This document shows, one piece after another, positions 36,885 to 47,889 of a stretch of 64,000 nucleotides of DNA. This DNA is from Leucaena leucocephala. Taxonomy: Eukaryota > Streptophyta > Magnoliopsida > Fabales > Fabaceae. The notes below the pieces were generated by a model. The model saw nothing but the letters and a program-made list of their open reading frames with translations, made no database searches and was not told the DNA's origin. The translations under genes were made by a program, and so were the position numbers. Each line of letters begins with the position of its first letter. The stretch's first letter is position 1. The stretch spans positions 14,096,001 through 14,160,000 of the forward strand of contig CM073532.1 in the NCBI GenBank assembly GCA_037074615.1. Direction: 5' to 3'.

Positions 36885-38794
36885 TGTTGGAAATTGTGTC
36901 CTAGGGGCCAATCATTGTCTTATAAACATTATTGTTTTATGAATTTCTTAATTATGTTATCACATTATTTGCATGTTTACTGTGATGACCATCCTTGGAT
37001 AACTCATGCGCTTATCCTAAATATCCCTGGTCGGTTATCTATGCGGGAGCAGAGATGAAATAAGACCAGTATGACTTTAAAGATATATAGAGATATAAAT
37101 CAAGGTCATAGGCACATGTAAGAGTACAGGGTGCTGGACCGACCCGCTATGAGAGAGCTGCATGGGTTAAGTCATAAGCTTCTCTCATATATAAGCCATG
37201 TCACTATGCCCTTTGACCTGAGATCATCATGGATTCCTACATGACAAACGCTCAGCTTTGACCTAGTCAAAAGTCACTTTTGACCGAGTGATCATAAAGG
37301 CTATGTTCGGGCTCAGTGGTTTTTCATGCGGAGGAATGTGAATGGTCAAGATAGAATTTGTCCCTCACATTCGTAGAGAGATATTACTGGGCCCCTCGAT
37401 GAGTGAGTCTAAGAAATGTATGGCTATACTGTAATGGAAGGGTAGTTCCATTAATATAGTCAGACTGCTCAGGGATCGAGAAAGTAACGGTCAGGAATAG
37501 GAGGATGACGTTCACCATGCCTCATCCATGTCCGAAATATCGTGTGACAAAAGGGACGTGATATGGTTGTATGAAAGGTAACATCGTTCATCGATCCTCA
37601 TATGATTTGGGTAGTCGTAATGTCTTGCTAGAGGCCGCTTACGACTTGTAGGTTATTATAGTAACCAACCCACTGCCAACTTCATATGGGCCTACAGGGT
37701 CGCACACAAAATAGCCTAACACGAGCTGTGATGTCCAGATTCATTGAATCTAAGAGATGTCTAGATTCAATGAATAGTCCAGGGTGGATATATATATTTT
37801 TTATATATATAAATTTGTATATATATATTATATCTATAATATAAGAGATATTTGCAAGATTTAATTTATAAGGATAAATTAAATTTCTATCACTTTTGAA
37901 TTTGAATTTAAATATATATGATCTATTTGAATTTGAAATTCAAATTGATAAGATATCTCAAATTTGATTTATGAGAATAAATCAAATATTATTCTGTCTT
38001 ATCTTTATTAAATAAATAGGTGATTTAAATTTGTGGGACGGATTTAATAAAAACCATATTTATTTAATTAGTTTCTTATCAAATTATGCAATATATGATA
38101 TTGTATTTATTTCAGAATTAATATAAGATTAATTCTGAAGCCCGGCCCAATTAGGAGCCCGATAGCATCCTATATATTTGACATTGGGAGCTAGGGTTCT
38201 ACACATAACACACAACACACAAGAGAAAAAGGGGCAAGGAGAGTGCAAAAGGTTTGCAGATAAGAAACTGTCAGAATAGAGACGGTGAGGACGGAATCTT
38301 GAGAAAACCCTAGAGGGACAAGAGGCGCTAGCACGTCGTTCGTGGTTGGAACGCTGTTCGTGTGGATACTGGTAGAGGAAGCTGATCTGAGTTGTCGACT
38401 TCTTGCGAACGAGAAAAGAGCACCAGGTACGACGAGGTCGCGACCAGTTGACGACGAGGTCGCGTCCAAATTGGCTTCTGAACGTCAGAAATCTGAAAAG
38501 ATACTACAGGTCAAGACTAGAAGCAGAGGAAATCGCGACGGCAAACTCCAGAGACTACAGGTCGCTACTAGAAGCTGAGTAGGTCGCGACTGAAAACTCC
38601 AGAGGCGATAGGTCGCGACTAGAAGATGAGGAGGTCGCGACTAACAACTACAGAGGCTACAGGTCACGACGAGAAGCTCGAATACCGAAGGTAACACTTC
38701 TTTCTCCTTGACTTAAACATATTCGATAGATCCTGGCTGGGAATGGAAAAAAATTTTAAGTTAACTTCCACTGCATGTCTTCCAATTCCCTACA
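36885..38794 (+). repeat. Copia 3' LTR with TCGCGAC array (38440-38680)
   Basis: Starts TGTTGGAAATTG, ends CCCTACA. Closely matches the 5' LTR except in the array, where it has a small extra duplication (GACGAGGTCGCG near 38430-38465) and lacks the last two units of the 5' LTR. Five exact TCGCGA sites. A short ORF (38342-38578) is a translation of the array. Confidence 0.93.
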
Positions 38795-38799
38795 GGTAG

Positions 38800-39763
38800 A
38801 AGATCTAGGTCGCGACTAAAGGACACAGAGATGCCAGGTCATGACAAGTAAAGTGCTATGGTCGCTACTAAAAGTCACAGAGCATGTGAGTCACCACTAT
38901 GCAGTTATCAAGTCGTGACGAGAATTACCAGAGGTTATATAGTGATGAGAATGAAGGTACCAACCTCACTAAAGTCCATCAGCTAGAGGATTGGTAAACT
39001 CATGGTCAAGCTAGACAGTACAAAGTACTGAGATACAGAAGATCAATTTAAGATGATGTTTAAAAGTAGATCCTCCATGTGATAATTAGGAGTAGATCTA
39101 TATTACAAAGGTTTTATTCAGCTTGACAGAATAGAAGACCTAAAAGTTAGATTGAGACTTTCCTAGGAATGATCCTAGTACATGGCCTAAGGCTAGAGAC
39201 ATGATGGTCAATAGATAAAAAGCTGATATTCCCTAAGCAGAGGGGTTCCATCACGGAGAAAAGTAGTAGACCTAGGGTAGAGTACCCTAGAGAACAGAAA
39301 TGATAGTAAGAGATGATGAATGAGATCCATGCAACTCAAGTTCGCTAGGATCAAGAGAAAGAGGCAACAGTTTAGTGGTGATGTGATTAATGAAGAGTTC
39401 TTTTCTGATCTAGAGAAAGTGGTTATTATAACGGGTCATAAGAAATATTTAGTAAGATAAGAAATCTGTCTTAATTCAGTGATGAGGGTGCTGTAAGAGG
39501 AGTTAGAACGTGGGTAGCTGTGAGCAACTAGAATAAGAGATGTAAGTTGCTAAGTATCATGTGGAAGGTCATGAGGGACCAAGCTGTTGATCCTCTAGAC
39601 CTTCACTGGAATGAGGATAAGACAGAGAGGGATGATCTTACTTGCTATATATGACTCTGTTATAAAAACCATATAGCTGTATAGATCAGTGAGAAGCTCT
39701 CTTTAGGAAGGATGAGGTATCCTTAAAATTTAGAGGACAAAATTTTTAAAAGGGGAGGAGAAT
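38800..39763 (+). other. Element B internal region, right half
   Basis: 38800-38960 continues the TCGCGAC array, mostly decayed (one exact site near 38810). 39000-39740 is non-coding; 39050-39330 resembles the internal block of element C. Ends with purine tract AAAAGGGGAGGAGAA before the LTR at 39764. The related feature near 25830 in A, GAGGACAAAATTT, is present here too (39733-39745). Confidence 0.8.
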
Positions 39764-42700
39764 TGTAACATCCCGATTTTTGGGTCTAGGAGAACTTGGA
39801 GGTAGTCTGATATGGGCAGGCTGCTAAACCCGTAGTCCCAGGGTAGTAATATGATATGGGTAGACCACTTACCTATATTTTGTAGGAATTCGAGGAATGA
39901 GCTAAGTCCCTCAGGATTTAAAGATGAGTTAAGTCTTTAACCTACCAAATAGGGACAGTTCACCTAGGTTCAAAAAGAGGAATGTAAGGAATATCCTAAG
40001 TCTTAAGCCTAGGAATTCTGCAAGTAGCTAGATATGGGATGGCTCCTGAGTAAGATAACTTGATATGGGCAGGTTGTCGAACCTTTCAATTAACAATGAC
40101 TCCTGAAAAGTTCAGGGGATGAGTTGTTGAAAGAGAATTTTGAGAACTTAAGATGAAGGATAAGAAGATAAGTAAAGATGTCAGAAAGAGAATATAGGGG
40201 CATAATCGTAATTATGGGAAAGATTGGGCTTGTAGCCGATGAGTATCATATTTTACCATCAAATAGATAAAATTATGCATCATTTCACTGAAATGTGAAA
40301 TATGCATATGAGGTCTCTATGAGTATGTAAGAATTATGAAAAGTTAAGGGACTTAATTAAAAAGAAGAAAAGTTTCCAAGGGCAAAATGGTAATTATGCA
40401 AAGTTGAGCCAGAAGTGGCTTAGAACTGCCCGGAAGCATTTCAGTCCCAAATTTCACCAGTAGATAGAGAAAGTGATGCTGGTTAATCTGGCTTAATACA
40501 TAAATTTTATCAGAGTTGCAGATAGCTGAAATTTATCTGATAGTCTAAAAGTTATCTAAATTTTTTATCAGATCTCTTGGACCTCAGATATGAGTGAAAA
40601 GTTACAGGAATGTGCGTCCTGTGAAGCCGGAGGTCAGGGAACTAATAGAATCTGGAAAGGAGTTATGTAGAAAAAGTTATTCACTTTTTAGTGAATTTAG
40701 ATAGGAGTTTGTGAGCTCCTAGGATCCGATAGGGAGATTTAGCAGTAAATAAATTAGGACTAAATGAGCCCAGATGACATAACGCAGATGCTCATAGTGA
40801 TACCAAGGTTGGCCTAGGCCCATGATATCAGTTAAGTGGTAAAAGGGGCCGGTGTCCAGAAAAAGGTGTAAAATGACGAAAATGCCCTTATGTTGCAAAA
40901 TAGCTGAAGAATGAGTAAAAGGTATTTTGGTCATTTGACTAAGGTTAGTCAGTCAAAAAAGGTTATCTGGATAGTTGACCAGGGTCAGATAATACTCTGG
41001 TAAGATATGAAAAGATAATAATACCCCTAGACTCATTAAAGTAAAGAAAGAGGAACCAAAGACATTTTGGTAATTTACGAAGGGATGGTTCTTGGGAATT
41101 GAGCCATCAGAATACTTGGGCTGGATCAGAGATCCAAGATAGCATTCCCAGAGTCCAAAAATGTAGCCCAAGGAATATGTGAGTTAAAGTGGCATTAAAA
41201 TAATATTTTAGAGAGTTTTCAATAAAGTAAGGTTACCCGGTCGAAGTGATAACCGGGGAATTGATCAGATAAAGTTTTGGACTTATTTGATAGCCACGAG
41301 TTGGCGTGAAAGGTGCCATCAAGATGCCACATGGCACTAATCTAGAGGGAGAAGGGAAAGTTAAAGACACGTGGCACGATCTCAGTCGTTCATTCTGGGA
41401 CAAGACTCTGGAATTCTCTAGAAACGCTGATTCAACTGGTGAGGTGTCCCAAGGGCCCCACCATTGCGCCACCTAGCATATGAGGTGTCCCATGATGATG
41501 TCACGATGATGCAGGCGGAGATTCTTGAGGAACCAAGTGATCTGAGCCATTCATCATGAATCAATCTAAGCCATCTATTTCACCTTGCCTCAAGTATAAA
41601 TACCCCACACCCCCTTGCCATTCCATTCACAGTTTTGGAGAGCAATAAGAGATAGAAAGAGAAAGAGAGAAAGAAAGAGAAAGAAAGAAGGAAGTTCTGG
41701 CAGAGCCGGAAGCAGTATAGAGATATTAGAGTTCTGCTAAGCTAGTAAGGTAGTAAACTTACCTAAACTTGTATGTGCTGATTGTATGGTTGATTGTGTT
41801 ATGGCTTGATTGATTGCTGTTAATCTGTAATTGTTGAAGCTCTGTACTATGATTACCTTGGCCAATTATATTTCATATGTTACATGGAAGCATGCACATT
41901 ACATTATATTGACACAATCAAAAGCAAGCACAAATATCAATCATTGATGCATACATTGCTTAGTATTGTTTGCTACTGAGATTCCCCTGAATCTCATCCC
42001 CTATGTATAACCCATTACAGGGAGGTTATGTCAAAGTGAATTTTGAGAATACTAAAAGACGCCGTTATGCTGCCAAAATTATGACAGAATGTCAGTAATG
42101 AAGAAAGGAGATGATACGTACTGTGTACGTAGGTACTGTCTAAGGAGTATGGAAGTGATTGGACCTAGTCGGTTCATCCAGTCTTTCCTGGGTACTTATG
42201 TAGAATGGTAGTTCTCATGGGAATTACCAAATTAGTACGGATAAGTTATTTTTAAAGATGAAGTATAGTAGATATACTACCGGATTTCAGGCAGGAAAGA
42301 TGTAATAGAGATATGAGGATTTTGTTCATGCCCTTTTGTATAACAATTTATTATTTAATAATAAGTATTGTTTGGCATGTTCAGCTTGTGTATGAGAAAT
42401 TAAGAGAGAAATTTGTAGGTCCTAAGGCAGCGGTGTTCCAACCTCAGTTTGACCTAGTAAACGAAAGAGTTTAGCCACGAAATTTAATGAGCCAGTAGCA
42501 CACATCTGGGGCATTACATGGATAGGTAATAAGCCTCATTTGGATGTGTAGAATGAGATAAAATAGTTCTCAAAGTAAAGGTTCAGAATAAGGAACTTAA
42601 GAGTAAAATTTAAATTTCTGAGCTTAAGTTAAGATATAATCAAGTCAATATTGCTTCCGCAAGTGTACTCTGAGGGGTCTAAGGGAGGATGTTTCAGTTA

Positions 42701-43038
42701 TCATAAGAGAAGTAATTATGAGAGTAATTGAAAAGTTAAGAAATTAAGAGAGAAATTCGTAGGTCCTAAGGCAGCAATGTTCCGACCTCAGTTTGACCTA
42801 GTCAACGAAAGAGTTTGGCCACGAAATTTGGTGAGCCAGTAGCATACATCTGAGGCTTTAAGTGGATAGGTAATAAGCCTCATTTGGATGTGTAGAAGGA
42901 GACAAATCAGTTTTCAAAGTAAAGGTTCATAATAAGAAACTTAAGAGTAAAATTTTAATTTCTGGGCTTAAGTTAGATATAATCGAGTCAATTCGCTTCC
43001 GCAAGTGTACTCTGAGGGGTCTAAGGGAGGATGTTTCA
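39764..43038 (+). repeat. Element B 3' LTR
   Basis: Starts TGTAACATCCCGATTTTTGG. TATA box at 41595-41603, purine-rich leader (41640-41690), donor-like AAG|GTAGTAA near 41750. Ends GATGTTTCA at 43038, followed by TTGTT. It holds a tandem duplication of its end, described separately. Short ORFs inside are not genes. Confidence 0.9.
42389..43038 (+). repeat. Tandem duplication of the LTR end in element B
   Basis: 42389-42695 and 42696-43038 each run from the AAATTAAGAGAGAAATT region to GATGTTTCA. The second copy has about 35 extra nt at its start (GTTATCATAAGAGAAG), which the single copy in the 5' LTR (29111-29444) also has. The first copy lost that piece. Confidence 0.85.
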
Positions 43039-43563
43039 TTGTTCATATGGTATTTCAGATTCGGTGACAAAATTTGAAAAATCATAATTAATTCTATAAA
43101 AATCGAAATGAAGTGGTTCAAAATTCTACTAAAAGCTAACATCTTTAAGTTTAGGGGAAAAATAATTTCCTGACCAAATAATTTGTACATTGATATAATT
43201 TATTCGTTAAAGTTTACTGTTCATTTTGTCAAAAATTCTGAAAGTAGATTCTGGTCCCCATACTTGGAAAATTGGTTCTCTTTGTACAGACATCGAAATA
43301 AGGTGCTCTTGGTGTCAAAACGAAGCTTGACATGTTAGACAAATGTATGTAAAATTTCATACTTTTATTCCATCATTTACTATTTTTCATTATATCATAA
43401 ACATTATTGTTCAGACTGGCCATACAACATCATTACTTGCAAGAATTCTTCATATAATATCATATAACATTTACATTGACTAATCCCTAACTCCTCTTCA
43501 TGCTTATTCATCCTCTTTCCTTACTCATAAACCTGTTGGGATTCGGATTACATGGATGGGGTG
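43039..43563 (-). repeat. Element D 3' LTR, part 2
   Basis: TTGTT (43039-43043) then CATATGGTATTTCAGATTC, matching 50157-50175 of D's other LTR and continuing from 8091. Breaks at GGGTG (43559-43563), the target duplication of the Athila-type insertion. Confidence 0.87.
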
Positions 43564-45036
43564 TGATGAGTCACATTTTTGTATATGGTTTCTAACACAC
43601 TTTTAAGAGTTTATTGTAACTTTACCATTCATTTCATGCCTTAAAGTGTACTTTTGTGTACTACATGATTGTGCATGGCAATATGCTAATTATAGTATAA
43701 AATGGTAAAATAACTTCTCCAAACTGCACATATGTTGTTATCTATTGATTTGAACATTTACTTTGAGCTTCTATGATGAATTGCAGGTATCTAGGAGGAG
43801 AGCAAGTACCAGGAAAGAAATCACAAGTTAAGAAAATGAATATCACGCCTCTGCCTTATTTGGTCGCGACCAAAAGTATCCGTGGTCGCGACCTGAAGCA
43901 TTCTCTCGGGCTACTATTTTGTGATCACAGGTCGCGACCAAAAATGGATCTGGTCGCGACCAAAGAAGACAGACGCGAAGCTGTGCGTTTCTGATTAGGT
44001 TAACTTGCGTTTAAAAGACATGGGAAGCCAGCATCCAGGGGATCGCCCTCCATTTTCATTCCAGAGCCGCGCAGAGGGAAGCAAGAGTAGGGTTCCGGAC
44101 CTGATTAGGTCGGGAACCCATACTCACACACTCCATCTCCATTTTCCACCTCCTCTATACGTTTCCTCAACCCCATTCTGCATCTTTCCATAGTTTCTTC
44201 ATGGCACCACTTCTGGACAGCGATTGCAGTGCAGCGGAGCTTATGAGAGGCTAAACTCTTAGTTTCTTGGTGATTGATTTTGTATTCTTGAGCTCATGAG
44301 CTTAACCGGGGAGTTTCTTCTGTTCTAATTTGTATCTTATCATATTGTGTTTGCTGCTAGATCTAGGGTTTTCATGATATGAACAAGATTGAATATCGAT
44401 TGATAATTCTCATTTTAGACAGTGTGATTTACTTGGATGTTTTGAATGCTGGTTTTTATTATAATACTCCAGTTGTGATTTTAAGATGGTTGAATGGTTG
44501 TCAACGATTGTTGCTAATTGATTCGATTGCTTGAAATCTAGGGTTAGTCGATCGACGCTCACTTGAGGGCATTCTTTACAATCTGATTTGAATTGCACAC
44601 TAAGTGGTACAATTAGCAGTTCACTAATAATCTCTAAACTAGCTTTGATCAAAGGAGTTTAAAGATTGTTAGGGTTCTGGACTCAATCGATCGATTGAGG
44701 TTCATCTTACACAAGACTTAGTGATTTCGAACTCCATATGAATTGAGAGCAAGGATAGATATATGTTTTCATCATCAAGAGGCTGCCATAATAAATCCCT
44801 TTCATTTATACAAAAACATGTATTTTACTGCATCTTTACATTTCTGCACCCAACAAAACCCAAAACCATTTACCCTCAACTCAGGTTTTCAATGATTTTG
44901 ACATCCAATTTACTAGGATACCTTTAGAAAGGCTCCTTGAGAAGAACGATAGGGTTGTGCCTTATACTACATTATTGGGGTGCAATTCACTTAATTTTGA
45001 TGGCTCGGACTGCGACAATTCGGAGCAAATTCATCA
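43564..45036 (+). repeat. Athila-type 5' LTR
   Basis: Contains four exact TCGCGAC sites, three as the full palindrome GGTCGCGACC, between 43858 and 43970. The ORFs at 43773-43994 and 44005-44193 recur in the 3' LTR and are not genes. Confidence 0.92.
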
Positions 45037-45037
45037 A

Positions 45038-45055
45038 TGGCGCCGTTGCCGGGGA
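45038..45055 (+). other. Primer-binding site of Athila-type element (tRNA-Asp)
   Basis: TGGCGCCGTTGCCGGGGA, complementary to the 3' end of plant tRNA-Asp(GTC), one base after the LTR. Typical of the Athila lineage. Confidence 0.93.
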
Positions 45056-45237
45056 GCCAAGTAATTGGTTCCCTAGTAATTGGTTGTTGATTTCATTAGC
45101 TACCTGGGTTATTGTCTTGTTTTTTTTTGCAATTGAGTTTACTAGTCTGTCTTGTTTTTGTTTGCATTTGAGTTTTTACCAGTCTATCTGATTTTATTGC
45201 ATTCTGCATTTATGTGAGTTTTCTGCAAAATAATCAG

Positions 45238-45670
45238 TCGCTGTGTCTTTGCGTCGCGACCTTGCATCATTTATGTCGCGACCTGATTGCTTTTTCTGTG
45301 TAATTTGCATATTCTGCGAAAACCAGTCGCAACCTTCCATCATATATGTCGCGACCAGATTGCTTTTATTGTGAAATCTGCATATTTCGTGAAAACATGT
45401 CGCGACCGTTGAAGCATTCAGTCACGACTGCTGCTCTCTGTCATTTTACGTCGCGACCTTTGACACAGTTTGTCGCGACTCATGCTTTCTGTGATTTTGC
45501 GTCGCGACCTTTGACTCATTTAGTCGCGACTTGTACTCTCTGCCATTTTACGTCGCGACCTTGTGAACCGATAGTCGCGACTGTAGCTCTCTGTGACTTT
45601 GCGTCGCGAACTGGATTCCCTGAGTCGCGACTAATGCTCTCTTTGACCTACAGTGGCGACTAGGCGACAC
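45238..45670. repeat. TCGCGAC array in Athila leader
   Basis: The best-preserved array: about twelve exact TCGCGA sites plus a few single-base variants. Two sites form a unit of roughly 56-60 nt: CGTCGCGACCTTTGAC, then AGTCGCGACT, then GCTCTCTGTGATTTT. It begins about 180 nt after the PBS. The ORF at 45346-45663 is only a translation of this repeat. Confidence 0.95.
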
Positions 45671-45678
45671 ATCTTCGC

Positions 45679-45703
45679 AAAAAAAAAAAAAAAAAAAAAA
45701 AAA
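45679..45703 (+). repeat. Poly(A) run
   Basis: About 25 consecutive A directly after the array, ahead of the integrase remnant. Simple-sequence expansion or a deletion scar. Confidence 0.8.
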
Positions 45704-45775
45704 TTTGCTGAGAAGCCCCTGTGTCTGAATTGCTTGCTAGAATTTTATAATTAGCAGGGGACAAGTTCTATTCAG

Positions 45776-45902
45776 TCATCAAAGTCCATGATTTTGAGGT
45801 GATTGAATTGAAGGAGGAAGCTACAAGCAAAATGTTCTAAGTCAAAGGCCACCCTTTGAAACTTTACGAGCTTCCATCGCCACTGATAGCCAGGTTGTTC
45901 CT
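45776..45902 (+). pseudogene. Athila integrase C-terminal remnant
   Basis: Reads VIKVHDFEVIELKEEATSKM, stop, then VKGHPLKLYELPSPLIARLF. Same segment as in the 885-1333 fragment (VHDFRIIELKEEATGKVF). The rest of integrase, RT, RNase H, protease and gag are deleted. Confidence 0.85.
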
Positions 45903-46274
45903 TTCCTATCCTTTACCTGTTACAATTTTTCCTAATACTATTTGCTTGATATTGTGGTTCAATGCTTGGAAAGGAATGATTCAGTAGGATAGTTTTTATT
46001 TTCAGTTTATTTCTGCTTATTCTAGGTTTCTTTCTGTTTCTACATAATACCCCATCACTAACCATATGCTGCATACTCGTTGATTTTTCTTTGAGTCACT
46101 TCTCACATGCATGACTTTAGCTTACCCATCCTGTCATATTCGCTTTACTTGTATTGCTTTGCATGACTTGAATGAGACTGCATGCTTAATTGAAAAATTT
46201 GCATTGAGTTGTGTGCTATTTTGCTGTGTTGAAGCTAGTTGACCTTCTGCAGTTTTGTGATTTCTATACTTGTT

Positions 46275-46309
46275 GACAGTGAGGACACTGTCAAGTTTAA
46301 GTGTGGGGG
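46275..46309 (+). other. Hairpin and internal purine tract in Athila 3' region
   Basis: GACAGTG and CACTGTC form a perfect 7-bp stem with loop AGGA (46275-46292), followed by AAGTGTGGGGGA. A similar GTGTGGGGGA lies at the 3' LTR edge (47878-47887). Athila elements are known to carry such a purine tract after pol. Confidence 0.75.
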
Positions 46310-46507
46310 AATAGGATGTCCTTATCTCTGTGCTAATAATGTTAAAAATCCTTCCATAATTCAATCTTTCATCCTAAAGATTTTGGTCTGTGATTTTAAT
46401 GTGTGATGAATTGTTGAATAATTGGACCCCCATTCTACACTGTTTTAATGGTTGTGTGACAAACGTTTTGGGTTTTGAAAAGTATAACATGGTAGTTCCT
46501 GTGAACA

Positions 46508-46672
46508 TTGGTCGCGACGTCCCTGATTTCAGTCGCGACCTAGAACGAAATTTTGGACTTAGTGCACTCTCTGTGTTATTTGGTCGCGACTTTAGTGTCA
46601 TAAGGTCGCGACTCAACCTTTCTGTGTTTGTTGGTCGCGACTGTGAGATTTCACAGGTCGCGACCTGAGTGC
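46508..46672. repeat. Second TCGCGAC array in the Athila-type element
   Basis: Six exact TCGCGA sites in 160 nt, spaced alternately about 22 and 45 nt, in the 3' non-coding part. The spacer TTTCTGTGTTTGTTGG resembles those of the leader array. Confidence 0.92.
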
Positions 46673-47889
46673 AAAGTTTATTTACCTTCTCATTGCCTTG
46701 TGCAATGCTGTATAGAAGGATTCTGTTTGAACTACTATTGCGTATTTATAAATGATTCATTACCCTATTATTTTTCTACCTTGTGCATAAAAGATTTGCA
46801 GAAACCATCTTCATACTTGAATTTATTGTTTAAATTTCTTGGAATTTGGAGTGAAAACACCTTAGCTCTATCACATGGTTTTAAATGATTATCTTAAAAC
46901 TTTTAAATCATCATTTAAAGGGTTTTCAGTTGTGATAAGTGTTTTAATGCCTAGTGAATGATGAACTTTGTTTGAGACTTTGGCTTATGAGCAAAGTATA
47001 TCAAAACCCTTGTTGGAAGGATTCTTGGCCTTAAATTCTATATTGAGTGATTATTCAATTGGTTTATATCCTCTAGAACTTGTCTTGGCTCTGAATTGGG
47101 AATTACTTGCGCATTTATGAATTGAATATGATAGAGGCATTCATTTCTAAACCCTTTATCCCAAACACAAACCCACTCCATATTATATCCTTAGTCACCT
47201 CTTTATCCCCATCACTATTCCTTTTTCATCATTTTAGATAGAAAGCAATTTATGCATAAACATCTTTCCAAGATAAACTTGTAATTCATGTCAAAACTCA
47301 TTATTATTGTTTTATTGTGCTAGACCATTCTATGTAGAAGGTGCCAAATAAAAAAAAAAAAAGAAGAAGAAGAAAAAAAAAGAAAAAAAGAAAAAAAAAT
47401 GAAAATGATGAAGGCACCATTATAAACTCTTAATTAGCACAATAATCATTTCTGAATCTATAGAGACATGAATTCAAGTTATATACTCATCATTAAATGC
47501 ATATAAAACTTTCTATTCTCCATATCCCATTCCATACAGCCCATCTCATTCACTACAACCCTAAAAGACCTCTTGATTCTTTGCATAAGTGCTATGTAGT
47601 TGCAGAGATTTAGAGCCATTACAAGCATATGGTAGGGTGTTCTCCAATTTGAATCTGAGTGAAAGAACCCTAAGAATGAGAGAAAATAGAGAGCTAAACA
47701 CTTACATCTTTTGAGAGGATCTATTGCGCTCATAGTTGAGGTTAATTTCGTTTAGTAGTTGATTACTTGGCATTGCTCACATTGTCACTTGTGGATTCCT
47801 GAAAGATGGTGGATTAATTGTTTGGATGTTGATTCTAGGTGTGATTCACTTCTTTGTCCAGGAGTACAAAGGTTCAAGTGTGGGGGAAT
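46673..47889 (+). other. 3' non-coding region of the Athila-type element
   Basis: AT-rich, with an A-rich purine stretch at 47347-47400. No ORF of interest; no env-like gene recognised. Ends with TTCAAGTGTGGGGGAAT before the 3' LTR. Confidence 0.6.

Larger units (their letters stand above)
29897..38794 (+). mobile_element. Ty1/copia retrotransposon, complete but broken, TSD GGTAG
   Basis: LTRs of 1958 and 1910 nt begin TGTT and end CCCTACA. GGTAG lies at 29892-29896 and 38795-38799. The order gag, PR, IN, RT, RNase H is diagnostic of copia. It inserted into the TCGCGAC array of element B, and its own LTRs carry a TCGCGAC array too. At least seven in-frame stops and one frameshift make it inactive. 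The clade within copia was not resolved by eye. Confidence 0.95.
8092..43038 (+). mobile_element. Element B: non-autonomous Tekay-like LTR retrotransposon, three insertions inside
   Basis: LTRs begin TGTAACATCCCGATTTTTGG (8092 and 39764) and end GATGTCTCA (29444) or GATGTTTCA (43038). Target duplication is CTGTT (8087-8091) and TTGTT (43039-43043), one base changed. The 5' LTR is split by composite C (8637-15767) and element A (17290-28910); the internal region is split by the copia element (29897-38794). After removing these, the internal part is about 1.4 kb. It holds a tRNA-Met PBS, a TCGCGAC array, non-coding sequence and a purine tract, but no gag or pol. I infer it depended on proteins from a related autonomous element. 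Confidence 0.88.

Noticed and set aside
43858..43970. TCGCGA as a CAMTA-type CGCG box
   Set aside because: The plant CGCG box as I know it needs A/C/G before and C/G/T after CGCG; TCGCGA has T and A, so that assignment does not fit.
43773..44193. Two ORFs perfectly repeated at 48099-48519
   Set aside because: They are in the two LTRs of the young Athila-type element.
45238..45670. Regular short palindromic repeats with spacers, CRISPR-like in look
   Set aside because: Plant retrotransposon context, no cas genes, spacers are related to each other and repeats are only 7-10 nt; this is a retrotransposon leader array.
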